64,000 nucleotides of DNA from Kryptolebias marmoratus (lineage: Eukaryota > Chordata > Actinopteri > Cyprinodontiformes > Rivulidae): the NCBI RefSeq assembly GCF_001649575.2, contig NC_051449.1, positions 16,481,458-16,545,457 of the forward strand, read 5' to 3'. The notes below the pieces were generated by a model. It had not been told where the DNA came from. It saw only the letters and a program-made list of their open reading frames with translations, and searched no databases. Positions 50,348-61,788 of this stretch are shown here, piece by piece. Each line of letters opens with the position of its first letter. Within the stretch, counting starts at the first letter, position 1. The translations under genes and the position numbers were made by a program.

Positions 50348-50396
<49 letters not shown>
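50344..50396. repeat. (TA)n microsatellite
   Basis: About 50 nt of nearly pure TA, with one TTTTATA interruption, in the intergenic region downstream of crispld1. Confidence 0.95.
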
Positions 50397-50399
<3 letters not shown>

Positions 50400-51318
50400 A
50401 GAAGCATAAATGACATGTGGATAGCTTTTATGCAAATGTCCTGAAATCATCATCATTGATTACCTTTTTTTTAATTTGTGCAGCTGGCAAAACAAATGGA
50501 AAAGTAAAAAAAAAAAAAAGGTTGCACGTTTTCAGCATTATGTACAACATTATTATGTACAAAAATATACAATGTGCATTTCTAGGTGTAACCAGATAAA
50601 CAATGTGTTTAAAATGACTATAATTGAACCTTAGCATGATAATGAGTTGTAGAACTGAATAATATGACAAATATTAGAAATAAAAATATATTTGGAAGCC
50701 AATATTTTGTACATTTAAAGGAAAATAAACCAATTTTAATGATAAACATAAAAAAAATTGCATCTAAATGATAAAATCTGTTATCAAAATACACATGCAG
50801 TACATCTTTTTACTTTTGTTCACTGTTTTTTTTTCCTTGGGTTCATCATAATTAATAATCATTCTTAGATTTTTGCACATTTCTGATAGAAATGGTCAAA
50901 TTAATCTGAAGCACATCATATAATTTTGTTGCATACTTTGACTAAGCTCATTATTTTGGAACCACCACAATTACCTCCCTTTCTGATAGCAGGTGATGTA
51001 TGTCTACATGGAAATGATGTAAGGACATGCAGAATTGCTCTGCAAAAAGATCTAACGTCAAGCTTTAACCTTCAAGTTTTGAAATTACTGGTTGGACTGG
51101 TGTAGACATTTATTTTGTTTTAAGTGCTAAAAAACATGATGTCATGATATCATGGCAGCCAAAGATGCATGGTAGGCTCATGTGGGTACGGTAGTCATCT
51201 ACAAGACGAGACATATAGGGGTATAATTCACAAGGTAGTAATTTACTGATGACCTCAGATAGAGGCAAATCCTTGAGAAAAAGCATTTTAAACTGTTAGT
51301 TTCAGTATGTAACATTGA

Positions 51319-51324
51319 TTTATT
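51319..51324 (-). terminator. crispld1: Candidate poly(A) signal AATAAA for crispld1
   Basis: First minus-strand AATAAA after the stop codon, about 95 nt downstream, within GTAAATAAATC. Other AATAAA motifs lie further left (for example near 51108), so a longer 3' UTR is possible. Confidence 0.35.
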
Positions 51325-51418
51325 TACTGTAAGAAGCATAATTGTAGGTTTAGCTTCATAATGGGTGGGCTTCTTGCACATGAAGTTTGTTGTACTTTGT
51401 CCTTTGATGGTGATTTTT

Positions 51419-51470
51419 TCAGATGACAGTGAAAACTCTGAAGGCTTTCCCTCCTGTGGGGTTCGATACG
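51419..51470 (-). CDS. crispld1: crispld1 coding exon 14 (residues 495-511 and stop)
   Basis: Encodes [17 protein letters not shown] and TGA, matching the human end [13 protein letters not shown]. Acceptor tctttcag. Confidence 0.94.
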
Positions 51471-54400
51471 CTGAAAGAAGATGAGCAGAGAAACAAAAAC
51501 AGAACACGTTTAGATGTAAAAATGGGTTTATATTTATATAATATGTACTGCTGAAAGGGGTTTTTAGTGTCTTGCTCAAGGACACATTAGATTGCTGCAG
51601 GAACTGGGGATCAACGCCCTGCTCCTCTCACAACCCCCCTCCCACTGGGCCATCGCCCCATTCAGAAAACATTACCTTTCTGAGGAGATGCCATTCTGAT
51701 AACTGCCACTGTACTGGCGCCTTTTGTCCATCGGCATCACATCGAGGTAACCTCCAGACTCGTTCTGGATCACTCCTGCATGAATGGCTGCTTTACAGAT
51801 ACTGGATTTCTGGAATGGAAAAGAAAAAGTAGTAACACAAAATTATGTGTAAAATCCTAACAGGACAGTCTTGTTATGTACAAAATAAAATCTGTTTGTA
51901 TCAAAACTATAAGAATAAATTCCAGACCATATATTGCAATCTTATGTGCAGAAAATGCTGCCTGTTGACAATGCAATAAAATATAACAAAAACCATAGGT
52001 TGTAACAACGCAACGCAAGCTGTGTATGCAGAGAATAGATGTACAAGCATACTAAGTCAGTAGTCTCAAATCCTTTGCTTTCCTTTTTATAACTAATATA
52101 TTTAGCTATCCAGACAATGTAAGATAGGTAATTTCAAAGTTATATAGTTGTCTGTGTAAATATGTGTATTCATTTGTCTGTCTTTTAGTAAAACATTTCA
52201 TGAACCACTGGACAGATTTAATAAAACTTACTGAAAGTAATAATTATCAGTAAGCCTGATTGAATATGGCCGCTACAGCTAATACACATTAGAATACACA
52301 AAAAACGTTACAACTTAGTAATTTTGACAGACATAACTACTATATTTAGCTATTTTGAGTGGTAGTAGCTGAGTGACATTCCCAAGACATGCCCTAAGTT
52401 TTACACATTGTGCAACATCCATCCATCCATTCTCTTCCGCTTATCCAGGGTCGGGTCGCGGGGGCAGCAGCCTAAGCAGGGAGACCCAGACTTCCCTCTC
52501 CCCAGCCACTTGGGCCAGCTCCTCCGGGGGAATCCCAAGGCGTTCCCAGGCCAGCCGAGAAACATAGTCCCTCCAGCGTGTCCTGGGTCTTCCTCTGGGC
52601 CTCCTCCCGGTGGGACGTGCCCAGAACACCTCACCAGGGAGGCGTCCAGGAGGCATCCTCACCAGATGCCCGAGCCACCTCAACTGGCTCCTCTCGACGT
52701 GGAGGAGCAGCGGCTCTACTCTGAGCATTGTGCAACATATTTTCCTAAAACACAGGCTTGCAAAACAGCAGGCGGTGCGTATTCCTTCATGGAAGGCTAA
52801 TTTCAACGATGCTGCAAATACTCACATCTGAGTAGTATTTTGTCCCAAAGACTCGGGCTTGATTGTCATTCAAACAGTTCCGGGGACAATACAACCTGAA
52901 ACAAAAAGCTCAAGCTTAGATAGAGTCCGAGAATTTTGTTTTATTTTTCATCCACAAATAAATGAAAGAATGTATGACGACTGAGTGGTTAATTGGACTT
53001 TTTAAAAGATGCATTTCTTTAATTACGTTTTTGCAACTCAGAAGAAATGAGTGAAGGGTCCAGCTAAGACTGGTGGCATGCTCTGAACAGCGAAAGCATA
53101 GTGCTTTTTTTGTTTGTTTCAATACAGCTGTGGTTCAAAGAGCAACATGCTTCCCTGGTAAATGCTTAAAATGTAGTCACTAAAACTATGTGTTACTGAT
53201 ATACTAAAATACAGATAACCTTTACTAGAATTTGGCACAAAAAATACAATTCCCAAAGTTAGCATTTCTGCTTGCAGTGAATATAGGCTGCAGAAGGCAG
53301 TGAATTATAACTCAGAACAGTGTTACCTGGGACAGTGTCGAACAGGTTTCTTGAATGGACAAAAAAGTGCCACTGTAGTATCACATCTTACTGCCTTGAC
53401 TGGGAAACAAAGTAGACAAGTCACAGCAAACTATGATCCTGTGGTGTTTCCTTACACAGAATAAATGACAAAGTATAGTGTGAAATTAAAATGTGCTTCT
53501 TACCAGGCACCGAATCTACTTTGAAGGAATTTGCACTTCTATTTTTCCTGTAAAGAGAAATAAAATCAAAGGTTATGGTGGAATAGTAAGCCTTACCACA
53601 GGGTAAATATTCCCCAATTTCCTAAAGATTAAAGTGTTTGATAAATAATTATCTACAAAGACTAATTCCTACCCAATGGATTGGATGCTATTCTTGTACG
53701 ATTTGGTAAAATATTGTTTTCTGCCCAGTCGGGTTACATCAAGCCATCCTCCATCATTGTCAATGACTCCAGAGTGCAGTGCAGCTCCACACACACTGGA
53801 TTGCTGCAATATAAGCCAAGAACAGATGTTTTTTCATAAATTATACATAAAATTAAACACTCTGGTTACTGTAACAAGTGATTATTTACCATATCATAGT
53901 ATTCTGTCCCAACTACTTTTCCAGATCTCTCCAGACAACCAGGTGGACATTCATATCTGTGGAAAGACAATGCATTAATGTGAACAACAGCTTGGAACAT
54001 ATGCTTTACTGACAATATGAATATAAACAGGAAATGGTCTGAGGTTGGTCACCTACCTGTTACAGGTTGTTCCCTTGCACTGGTCCCTCAGCTTGGTCTC
54101 ACATTCCACCTGTTGGGCTTGTGGTACAATAAACAGAGTCACTGCAGTCACTGCCAAAACACATTTGATGTTTTTGGTTTGGTACGGAGAAAGTAATACA
54201 GGAGCATCCTTACACATCTGCTCTGTACTGACAACTTGGTTCCTCTCAATGTTGTCATTGGGTGATGGGTTAGGTGTTTGGGCCCTTGGTTCGGGCTCTC
54301 TGTCCCTCACTGGTTCTGGTTCTGGTTCAATGTAGTTGGTCTCCTCAATCTCATGAGCTGGGTGCCTGTCAACTCCACCCTCTAAAAGTGATACCATGGC

Positions 54401-57400
54401 AATGTTATTCTGCACATTATAGTTTGTACTTGTACAGAGGTATAAAATTCAAATGTGTCTGAAAGTGCTATAGTCACTACAGAAAAAAAAATGGCCCAAA
54501 CTACTTTGAAATTGCACCATAAATGGGTAAATCTATAAACATTGCATGGTAATTATACCTATCTGTCTTTTAGATAGGCATTTTGTCCAAATGTTCAGCA
54601 AGCCGACCCATTCTGAAGTTCAAACCTACAATTGTTCTAGTTCCTTCCTACAATAAATAAATCAACTTTACTGTCTGAAACTAACCCTTTAAAATGCTTT
54701 ATCTCGAATATACCTTTATAACACAGGTTGTTTCTGCAGCCGCCAGCATAGCTCGCTGGACAGGCAGAACAAGGTGCTCCGTATTTGTATGGAGCATGAC
54801 CCCACCAGTTTCCCCTGAGGAAAAAAAACAAACAAACATAAAAGATATGTTTTGTCACAATAGAAAAAAAAGCCCTAATTAAAATTGTATTTGGATACAA
54901 AGCCTCCTGCTCCCTGAGTTTACAGCAGTTTATAGGAACATGTTATCTATGGTGAAAACTTACGGTGGAGAGTAGTTGCAGACCAGATAGACAGCTTTGG
55001 CCCAGATCATTCCCCAGACATTCATGTTGTAACACACGTTGATGGCACAGCCAATACGATTGCTAGTTGCCCATACCAACTAATAGAGAAAGAAAAAAAA
55101 GATTTTTCTTGCTTTCCTTAAAGTATGTACAGTAGCAGGATGGCAATAAATGTTATACATCCTATGGTACCGTGTTGTTTTGTATAATTTGATAACTTAA
55201 TGAGTTATCAGATGCTTTTAAGTAATAATAATAATCATAGGCATAATCAAATCTGTTTCCATTGTTCATCTCAATATAAAAGAGCTCCTAAATTTTTATG
55301 CTCATCCTATAATCTATTTATTAGAGTAATTCTAGCCTGTGATGTTTCAATCAGATTGGAGATGTTGTTATATCAAGGGGAAGAAAGACAACAAAGTTCT
55401 TGTTTGGGACGTGTAACATGATAGCCCTTACCTGAGTGTAGTGAGTACAAACAGGTCCTGAACATCTGAACGGACAATGTGGATTACACTCCTGAGAGTA
55501 TGGATAACTGTAGTACCTCACCTCATCGTACCAGGCCTGCACATGGTAGGTGGGCGGTCTGTCCCTGCAGTGAGAGAAACAATGTTTTTTTTACTCCAGT
55601 GATATTCAGTGCAGTAAAGCTCCTTTTAGAAGACAAAACATGGTATAGTTCAGACAAATGTACAGTGGCTTGTGAGGTAACTAGAACATGAATGTAAACT
55701 GTGTGGACTACTCATGTTCGCATTATCTGCTTTAAAACGAGCAGACAAATTCTGTTAACAGCAGAACAATAAGTGCTTATTTTACCACATGTTTACTCCC
55801 TGTGATGTAGTGATAAAAGTCATGGTCATCCTTATCAATGCTGAGTTGAACAAAAAGTGTTTGAAGCATCGAAACAGACAAGAGGAAAGACACCAACAAT
55901 CATTTTGCTAAAGTTAGGAACTGTCAATCTGTGAAAGTAACTGGAACCCTGAGTTAAATTTGCTTTTGAGTGTACACTCATGGTGTGGTATTATGCTGCT
56001 GATCTGCACAAAAATATCACAATAAAAACTAAACAGCACCAAGACTAATAGATGTTGACTTAAACTGATAGTTCCGATGTTTTGAAGTGTTCTGAGGAAA
56101 TGTTATGGACAATTAATATCTTACCTGTTGTTGATAGCCCTTTGAACAGCCTCAGTTTGGAGAAATAGAGTTAAAGTTTGACCAGATTTACAAGCTAAAG
56201 GCTAGACAGATTAAGGCCAGGACTAAGGTGGATCGCTGCTATCTTAAAACAACTCCAATCTCGAATATTTTTAAGTGGTTCATGCTAACGTTATTTATAT
56301 AAACCTTTACACCACTGTTAGTTTCCCGATACACAATCACAGTATTTACACAGAGTTGTGAGGTTATTAGGAAGTGTAAAAAACAAGAGCAGCAGCTAGC
56401 TGTAACAATCCTGGTGCAGTCTGGGTCACTTTTAACAAGAATGTCAAATTATTTCTGCTGGAATAATTGTGTAATACAAAATTAAATAAGATGTGAAAAA
56501 TGATAAAATAGCGTTTGAATAAACTTTATAAAATTTTAGAATCTGAGATATTTTAGGAAGGCAGCATTCCACTATTGTTTTGGCCCTGTTCAGACTAGCC
56601 ATTAGCTCGTCATTGTGGTTAGAATGAAACTTAAACTGAGGACGTTATTTAAAAAAGGTAAGACATTATTTGTTTATAAATTTTCACCAAACCCTGCTTT
56701 AAAAAGGATCTTTCTATTCATGTCAAAATTCAATTTTGGTATTCTCTCGTAATTTTTGCTTACATTGACCTCACTGCTTGTTCGTACACACCTGCCCCAG
56801 TGCGTTCCAAGGTTTTGTCCTATTTGTGTCAACATGTGGCTCGGACCGTGCTCCCATCGGCACGAGTATGCCCAGTGTTCTGCACTCCGCTCCAACTCGT
56901 AGTCCCACACCTGAAAAGCACAAACACGTACATGAGCACACAAAGCTGCACACAGGGTAATTCGGGTTAAACGGTTGTTTACCTTTTGAACTATACCCAT
57001 AGGTCAACATTCACTGTCAGCCAGGGTAATGGGCTAAAGTGTTATTGTTATTATGTCTGGTAATATTAGCTTTCTTTTGGGCAAAAGGTTAATCTCAAAA
57101 AATGGTAGTCCAGAGCAGCTTTGTTCCTAATAGATGTTTGGAAACCAATTTCCCCCCTGATTTAAGTGGCTAAATGGCCACTTAGCATAGTTGTAGCATT
57201 AAAAGCTCTTCATAAGACCTAATTCAAATACATCATCAAGAAAACTGAACTGCTGTACGTCTGAAACCAGTTTGGCTGAAACATCTGATCATTGAGGCAA
57301 AGTGCATCTAAATGGTGAACCTGCTCTGTACTTGAAAGTACTGTGGCTGCATGTCTTGTGCAAAATTGACACTGTACAGTCAGGGTTAGACCTCTCTTTT

Positions 57401-60400
57401 AGAAATATGCAAACATTCACTGACTAACACACAGACACATGCATGAGAGACCACCAGACCAACTTGCAGCTTTGTGCTACTATTCGCTGTGGTTGTTTCA
57501 TTGCTTGTTTCCAGTAAGTTCTTATCTTGGAAAAAAAAAAAAGCAGGGTCTCTGTGTAGGGACTAGATGCCATCTTTGTTGTAAGAACTTAACAAAACTG
57601 AGCAGAAAAATTCCTGAAAACACTTCACACACATCTAGTTTTGAACGAGCAGGGCTGTGAGTGTATGGGGCCATTTAAAATGAATGCAGTCTTGGCTCTG
57701 TTTGGGAGGGAAAAGAATAGTCGCAGTGTGCTCTGCTGTTGGCATATCATTTAGCTGCATTATCTCACATCAACGCTAATAGAATAACGCTTACGTAGGG
57801 ACCACCATAATGCCTTCCATGTGTTCTGCACAAGGTGAACATAATGCTTCAGACTCAGTGTGTGATTTGAAAACTGACTTGTTTCTGTTGCTACAACTGA
57901 GCTGAGGCTAAAACACCAACAAATAAAACTCCTAATTGTTTGCAATTAGGTTGCCAAAGAGTTCTGATTACAGCAATTTAAGTTGCTTAGCCTTTGTTGA
58001 AAGAAAACGTTGATTTCTGAGAAAAATAGAGAGAAAAAAAAAAACATCACACACACTCTGATTGTTCAAAATCTGAAAACAGCTACATTCATTGCTGGCC
58101 AGTTTAGGGTTGCAGGAAAGGTGGATTTAAGACAAAATGTGGATTTAACTGAGCTGACTGTGTGCAGGAACACCATAGTAACGGGAATAATTGAGAGTTG
58201 TGGTGAAATATGAGGTAAGTCAGTCAGTTTTGTACATTTATCTCAACTTCAGAAGTTAACAGAGTGAAAAATAAATATTCCACAGCCACTTTATCTATTG
58301 TCTCAGCTACTTGTGTTGCAAAAATAATTAGTACATTCTTCCATTAAAAAGATGTTTCAGTTAATTTAACTTGTTGTAAAAGTAAACCAGTCTCTGTATG
58401 ATAAGAGCTCAGCTCTTTCACACTTCCTGTTTCATTTCACGGCAGGCAACCCAAACAGTTGTTCTGCATGAAAATAAAATAAAAAAAAATAATCTTAAGT
58501 TTTTACAATGAATGTAGCATTATTAAATGAAGTAATGTGATTGACTGTTAGATTTACAGAAAGAATAAATGTCCAAAAACAAGCCAAGAACAAAAAATAA
58601 CAAACCACTGACAAAAACATTATCACCTTCAGTGGTGGACGGTAACAATGTCTCTCATCTTCTCCTACCATATCTTTCTAATGTTTAAAATTGGCAAAGA
58701 TCCCCTCTAAAACTCTGGTAAACAAACAGAACAAAGGTAAGATTGGCAGGTAAACTTAAGCACAACTCTTCACTCATCACAGCTCAACTCACCTTTTCTA
58801 TGCAACACAAGTGATGCTCTGTCAGAAGCGTTCTGTGAGAACAATTTTGAACTTATTTGGCTTTAAGCATGTTAAAACAGGAGCTCATTGAACCGTGTTT
58901 GCTCAAAGCACATTGAAACACTTAACCCGACTTAAAGTAGAAGGCAAAGCCGGTCTCTTGCACAGTTCATGTACAACAAAGTTGCTGCCGAGAACAAAGT
59001 TTGAACGGCAAACGATCAAGATTCTAAAGACCTCGGCCAGTTTGTTCTTTTCTTCATGTTCCTATAATTCTTACCACTCAATCATCCGTCAGATGGGAAG
59101 ATGAACTGCCCAAAAAAGCTTTTGGAAAAAGGTCAGGGTAACAACTGCCAATCTGGTTTGCATTCCACAGAGCATTAAGTTTCCAAAATACAGACCTGCT
59201 TCCAGCCACCTATTAGACCACCTCAGCTACAAAGTTAAATGTGAAGAATGTGATAAACTGGAACCAAATCCTTCAAGTTCATGCTTAGCCTTTTGTATTT
59301 CAGAGTGCTTTCTATGTATCAACCCAGAGAGGGGTTTTTTTTTGTTTCTCTGGAAGATCTGCTGAGCAAGGATTGACCTGCTTAATAAAAACAGTGTGTT
59401 TGAGCAGATTTTGTAGGAAAGTAATGATTCAAAAGATGCAGCCTACAAATCCTGCAATTTACAAACCAAACACTTGGCTCTCATCAGGCCCATCTTACCA
59501 CATTGTTATCATGAGTAATGGTATTCTTTGCTGCAAAAACATTGGATTAGTGTACACGACCTCTATCTCCACCGCCGTGCTTCACACTTCAAACGATCAG
59601 GCTCGACACGCTTGAAACGCATTTGGCGATGTTTCAGCCAAAACTGGATGTGTGGATGATCAAAGAAACAATAACACCGACTGGGGTTGGAGCTGAGGGC
59701 GATGGAGAGAAAGGAGGGTTAGAGTGAAAGAGAAGAAAAGCCTGAAGAAGAGAGGGAGTGAGGCTGAAGATCAGAAGAGCACACGAACAAGGCAGCGGGA
59801 AAAAAAAAAAAAAAAAGTCTGAGCGAAGAGAAATGGAATGATGGAGTGAGGGGAGGCAGGGCAGGAAGCGGAGGCCGGTAGGCAGGGTGGTTGAGGTAGA
59901 GGACAGGACAACACTGCGGGGGTGAAAGCTGGATCTGGTCCAGGGTCAGTGAGGGCAGGAGGCAGGAGTAAAAGCAAGGGGAAAGAGCTTTCTCTCTCCT
60001 CTTACTCTCTTTAACAGAGCTCGAGAACAGTGCTTTGGATACAAGAGTGTGTGGAAGGAGCAGACCTGGTCACATGCAGAGCACATGTGGATGAGACTCA
60101 AAGATTTAGTCTAACAAGGGGCTTAATTTTAGATAGAATCTTATTTTTAGCTGATAAATTTTGATTTGGTTAGCTAAATGCCTTTATTTTATTTGAACGC
60201 TGGATGCTTTGTCTCAGGAGTGGAAAAATGAACTTGTTGATGCGTTTTCAGCCAGAATCACACATGAAACCAAATGTCAAATAATGCATTCCAAAATAAC
60301 AAATACATTTTAGAGCTTGGGAAATTGTTAGAGTGCATCTAAATATTAAAACCCTTGCATTCACTGAAGGAATGCATATCATCTGTCACCTTCTGTGTCA

Positions 60401-61329
60401 GGGTTTTAGCCTAAAATAATCTTTTGTTGAGAAGGGATAAGGTAAAAGCCATATTGGTCGAACTTTGGAAATGACATTATTCTCAATTTGCCCTGTGATG
60501 GACTTGTGACCTGTCCATGGTGTACCCCGCCTCTCGCACAGTAACTGCTGGAGATAGGCACCAGCTCTCTGCAACCCAGAAAGGAGATGCGGGTAAAGAA
60601 AATGGATGGGTGGGTAGATTATTCATCTATTTCATGTAATATTGTGAGATCGCACAAGTTATGATAATGTATAGAAGAGATTAGCTCAATATCTGTAAAA
60701 CTGACTGAGTTATAGCAATTTTTGCATTAGCTACAATCTGTCAAGTGGTTCATGAGATATTTTGCTAACACAACAGACACACATACACAGGCTGACATTA
60801 TCCCCTCTTGACTCTATCTCTGTTGTATCTTAGCAAACTAAAACATATGTATCAGTTAATCATGCGCTTCTGAACTGAGGAATCTAGTCTTTTCGTGTTT
60901 CGGTCTTATTGTTAAAAGCCTCACGTGTGCCACTTCACGTTGGAATTTGGAAATCCTGCTGTGTAAACACTCTTTACTGGTGATTGTGCACCAGGAAGTA
61001 GCTTATACTTAAATCATTTTCATATTTAATATAAATGTTGTAATGCTATCTTCTGCTCTCACCATGTACTCCATGTTGGAGGCCGGAGGGTGGACCTGAC
61101 CTCGCAGCTTGTTGTGCAGGTCGAGGATGAGGTGCTTGTCTCCTTCGCTGATCGCCCTCCTCCCTCTGGACCTGGCCTTCCACCCCCCCTCGTCCTTCTC
61201 TCTGTACTTGTCCAGGATGGACTCGAGACGTGAGGAGTTGGTGAGGACCGTGGCCAGCACGCTCTGGGTCAGGCAGAGGATCAAACCAACCGCTCCGACC
61301 CAGTCCAGGAAAGGAGGAGACCTCTTCAT
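51419..61329 (-). CDS. crispld1: Cysteine-rich secretory protein LCCL domain-containing 1 (CRISPLD1-like), complete, 14 coding exons
   Basis: Secreted matrix-associated CAP-superfamily protein. The joined exons give 511 residues plus stop (human CRISPLD1 about 500). Order: signal peptide at about 1-26, furin-like site RGRR at 55-58 before AISEG, CAP domain at about 62-208 with CAP signatures CTHYTQLVWATSN and YLVCNYSP, a Cys-rich hinge ([18 protein letters not shown]), an acidic Pro/Glu linker at about 246-300, LCCL domain 1 at about 305-400 and LCCL domain 2 at about 405-505, ending [18 protein letters not shown]1 is preferred over CRISPLD2 from [49 protein letters not shown] and the [17 protein letters not shown] junction. 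Either teleost duplicate is possible. It lies 11 kb upstream of slc12a7 in the same orientation. Confidence 0.95.
51676..51809 (-). CDS. crispld1: crispld1 coding exon 13 (residues 451-494)
   Basis: Encodes [20 protein letters not shown] and [20 protein letters not shown], the core of LCCL domain 2. Acceptor ccattccag, donor AAG|GTAATG. Confidence 0.95.
52150..52300 (+). repeat. Dispersed repeat family B, copy 3
   Basis: ATTTGTCTGTCTTTTAGTAA, ACATTTCATGAACCACTGGA, GATTTAATAAAACTTACTG and ATATGGCCGCTACAGCTAAT. It lies just left of the LINE insertion in crispld1. Confidence 0.5.
52419..52725 (-). mobile_element. 5'-truncated LINE insertion (RTE/Rex-like 3' end)
   Basis: 307-bp insert read on the minus strand. 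It encodes the C-terminal end of a reverse-transcriptase protein without stops ([20 protein letters not shown], then [15 protein letters not shown] and [12 protein letters not shown]) and ends in a GGAT-repeat tail. It is flanked by a perfect 13-bp target duplication (CATTGTGCAACAT at 52406-52418 and 52726-52738). The intact frame and perfect flanks point to a young insertion. Family naming is from memory of fish LINE ends. Confidence 0.88.
52826..52895 (-). CDS. crispld1: crispld1 coding exon 12 (residues 427-450)
   Basis: Encodes [20 protein letters not shown] and YYSD in LCCL domain 2. Acceptor tgtttcag, donor GAT|GTGAGT. The intron to its left carries a LINE insertion. Confidence 0.94.
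53327..53399 (-). CDS. crispld1: crispld1 coding exon 11 (residues 403-426)
   Basis: Encodes [20 protein letters not shown] and RHCP, the start of LCCL domain 2. Acceptor tttcccag, donor AG|GTAACA. Confidence 0.94.
53504..53547 (-). CDS. crispld1: crispld1 coding exon 10 (residues 388-402)
   Basis: Small 44-nt exon encoding [15 protein letters not shown] at the end of LCCL domain 1; the human counterpart has SANSFTVSKV. Acceptor tctttacag, donor CTG|GTAAGA. Confidence 0.92.
53673..53803 (-). CDS. crispld1: crispld1 coding exon 9 (residues 345-387)
   Basis: Encodes [20 protein letters not shown] and [12 protein letters not shown], the core of LCCL domain 1. Human CRISPLD1 has SSICRAAIHYGIIDNDGGW here. 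Acceptor attgcag, donor GG|GTAGGA. Confidence 0.95.
53890..53956 (-). CDS. crispld1: crispld1 coding exon 8 (residues 322-344)
   Basis: Encodes [20 protein letters not shown] and YDM in LCCL domain 1. Acceptor tttccacag, donor ATG|GTAAAT. Confidence 0.94.
54057..54117 (-). CDS. crispld1: crispld1 coding exon 7 (residues 302-321)
   Basis: 61-nt exon encoding [20 protein letters not shown], the start of LCCL domain 1. The acceptor (gtaccacaag) has a weak pyrimidine tract. Donor AG|GTAGGT. Confidence 0.92.
54214..54381 (-). CDS. crispld1: crispld1 coding exon 6 (residues 246-301, acidic linker)
   Basis: Encodes the low-complexity linker between the CAP and LCCL parts, with EPEPEP and REPEPRA repeats, ending VVSTEQM. 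Acceptor cttttag, donor TGT|GTAAGG. Confidence 0.92.
54714..54814 (-). CDS. crispld1: crispld1 coding exon 5 (residues 212-245)
   Basis: Encodes [20 protein letters not shown] and [14 protein letters not shown], the Cys-rich hinge after the CAP domain. Acceptor tttcctcag, donor AAG|GTATAT. Confidence 0.95.
54964..55079 (-). CDS. crispld1: crispld1 coding exon 4 (residues 174-211)
   Basis: Encodes [20 protein letters not shown] and [12 protein letters not shown], the CAP signature 2 region. Acceptor ctattag, donor CC|GTAAGT. Confidence 0.94.
55432..55564 (-). CDS. crispld1: crispld1 coding exon 3 (residues 129-173)
   Basis: Encodes [20 protein letters not shown] and [20 protein letters not shown], including the first part of CAP signature 1. 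Acceptor cactgcag, donor CAG|GTAAGG. Confidence 0.95.
56100..56330 (+). repeat. Dispersed repeat family A, copy 3
   Basis: CAGTTTGGAGAAATAGAGTT, ACAAGCTAAAGGCTAGACAG and CTTAAAACAACTCCAATCTC, in the same order as at 23970. It lies in a crispld1 intron. Confidence 0.6.
56792..56910 (-). CDS. crispld1: crispld1 coding exon 2 (residues 90-128)
   Basis: Encodes [20 protein letters not shown] and [19 protein letters not shown], the central CAP-domain block. Acceptor cttttcag, donor CAG|GTGTGT. Confidence 0.95.
60485..60625 (+). repeat. 3' end of the common teleost dispersed repeat
   Basis: TTGCCCTGTGATGGACTTGT, GACCTGTCCATGGTGTACCC, CGCCTCTCGCACAGTAACTG and TGGAGATAGGCACCAGCTC, then AATGGATGGGTGGGTAG. 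Confidence 0.7.
60650..60810 (-). repeat. Dispersed repeat family B, copy 4 (inverted)
   Basis: On the minus strand it reads GTTAGCAAAATATCTCATGA followed by ACCACTTGACAG, matching the core of the other family B copies. Confidence 0.45.
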
Positions 61330-61366
61330 GATGGAGGAGACTGATGCTGCAAGGGACTACGTTTAC
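61063..61366 (-). CDS. crispld1: crispld1 exon with start codon (ATG at 61329; residues 1-89)
   Basis: Bounded by acceptor tgttctgcag at the right and donor ATG|GTGAGA at the left. 37 nt of leader precede the ATG. Encodes the signal peptide ([19 protein letters not shown]), the propeptide-like stretch to RGRR, and the start of the CAP domain, [19 protein letters not shown]. Confidence 0.93.
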
Positions 61367-61788
61367 CTGCAGAACAGAGAGAATAGGGGAAAAAAAAACC
61401 TGTTGCTGCATTTGGGAACAAAGTTTTTGGTTGTCTTTTTGGTGCTTTTTTCTTATCCAGCAAATATATCATACTGATAAACTCCCCTCAAGCCTAACAC
61501 AGTTTGATAAAACAGAGCACAGTGTCATCTTGAATTCCTTCTCTGTTTCAGTTTGAGGATGCTTTTATAGTAGAGAACCTAACTTCAAACAGTGAGTCTA
61601 AAGCAGCTTTCAGAACTCTCAGTGCATCTGCAGGTCACTGCATCACCACACACAGCAGGACCAGAGTAAACAGAGCCTTTCACACACCATGCAGCACAGC
61701 CAAAATACTCTACCTTATCTGCTAATGTTCCCTTTTTCTGTGACACGAGATTGTGATTCAGTTTAAGACAGGTGAAATCAATACTCAC

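Larger units (their letters stand above)
41040..51300. other. Intergenic DNA between slc12a7 promoter and crispld1 3' end
   Basis: Contains the family B copy at 41522, MITE copy at 46188, family A copy at 46630, palindrome-headed repeat at 47692 and TA microsatellite at 50344. No coding exon or RNA gene recognised. It may hold regulatory DNA, but conservation cannot be judged from one sequence. Confidence 0.6.
56911..61062 (-). other. crispld1: crispld1 intron after the start-codon exon (4.2 kb)
   Basis: Holds a purine-rich stretch at about 59640-59990, the 3' end of a teleost dispersed repeat at 60485-60625 and a copy of another repeat family at about 60650-60810. No additional coding exon was recognised. 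Confidence 0.75.

Noticed and set aside
52408..52800. Long plus-strand open frame, 130 codons
   Set aside because: It is the antisense of the LINE reverse-transcriptase fragment; the minus-strand reading is the meaningful one.
51419..61329. Assignment as CRISPLD2
   Set aside because: CRISPLD1-specific strings such as [28 protein letters not shown] and [12 protein letters not shown] fit better; CRISPLD2 differs at these sites.
61046..61411. Second minus-strand frame and a plus-strand frame over the crispld1 start exon
   Set aside because: Both overlap the signal-peptide exon in other frames and lack homology; the frame starting at 61329 fits CRISPLD1.
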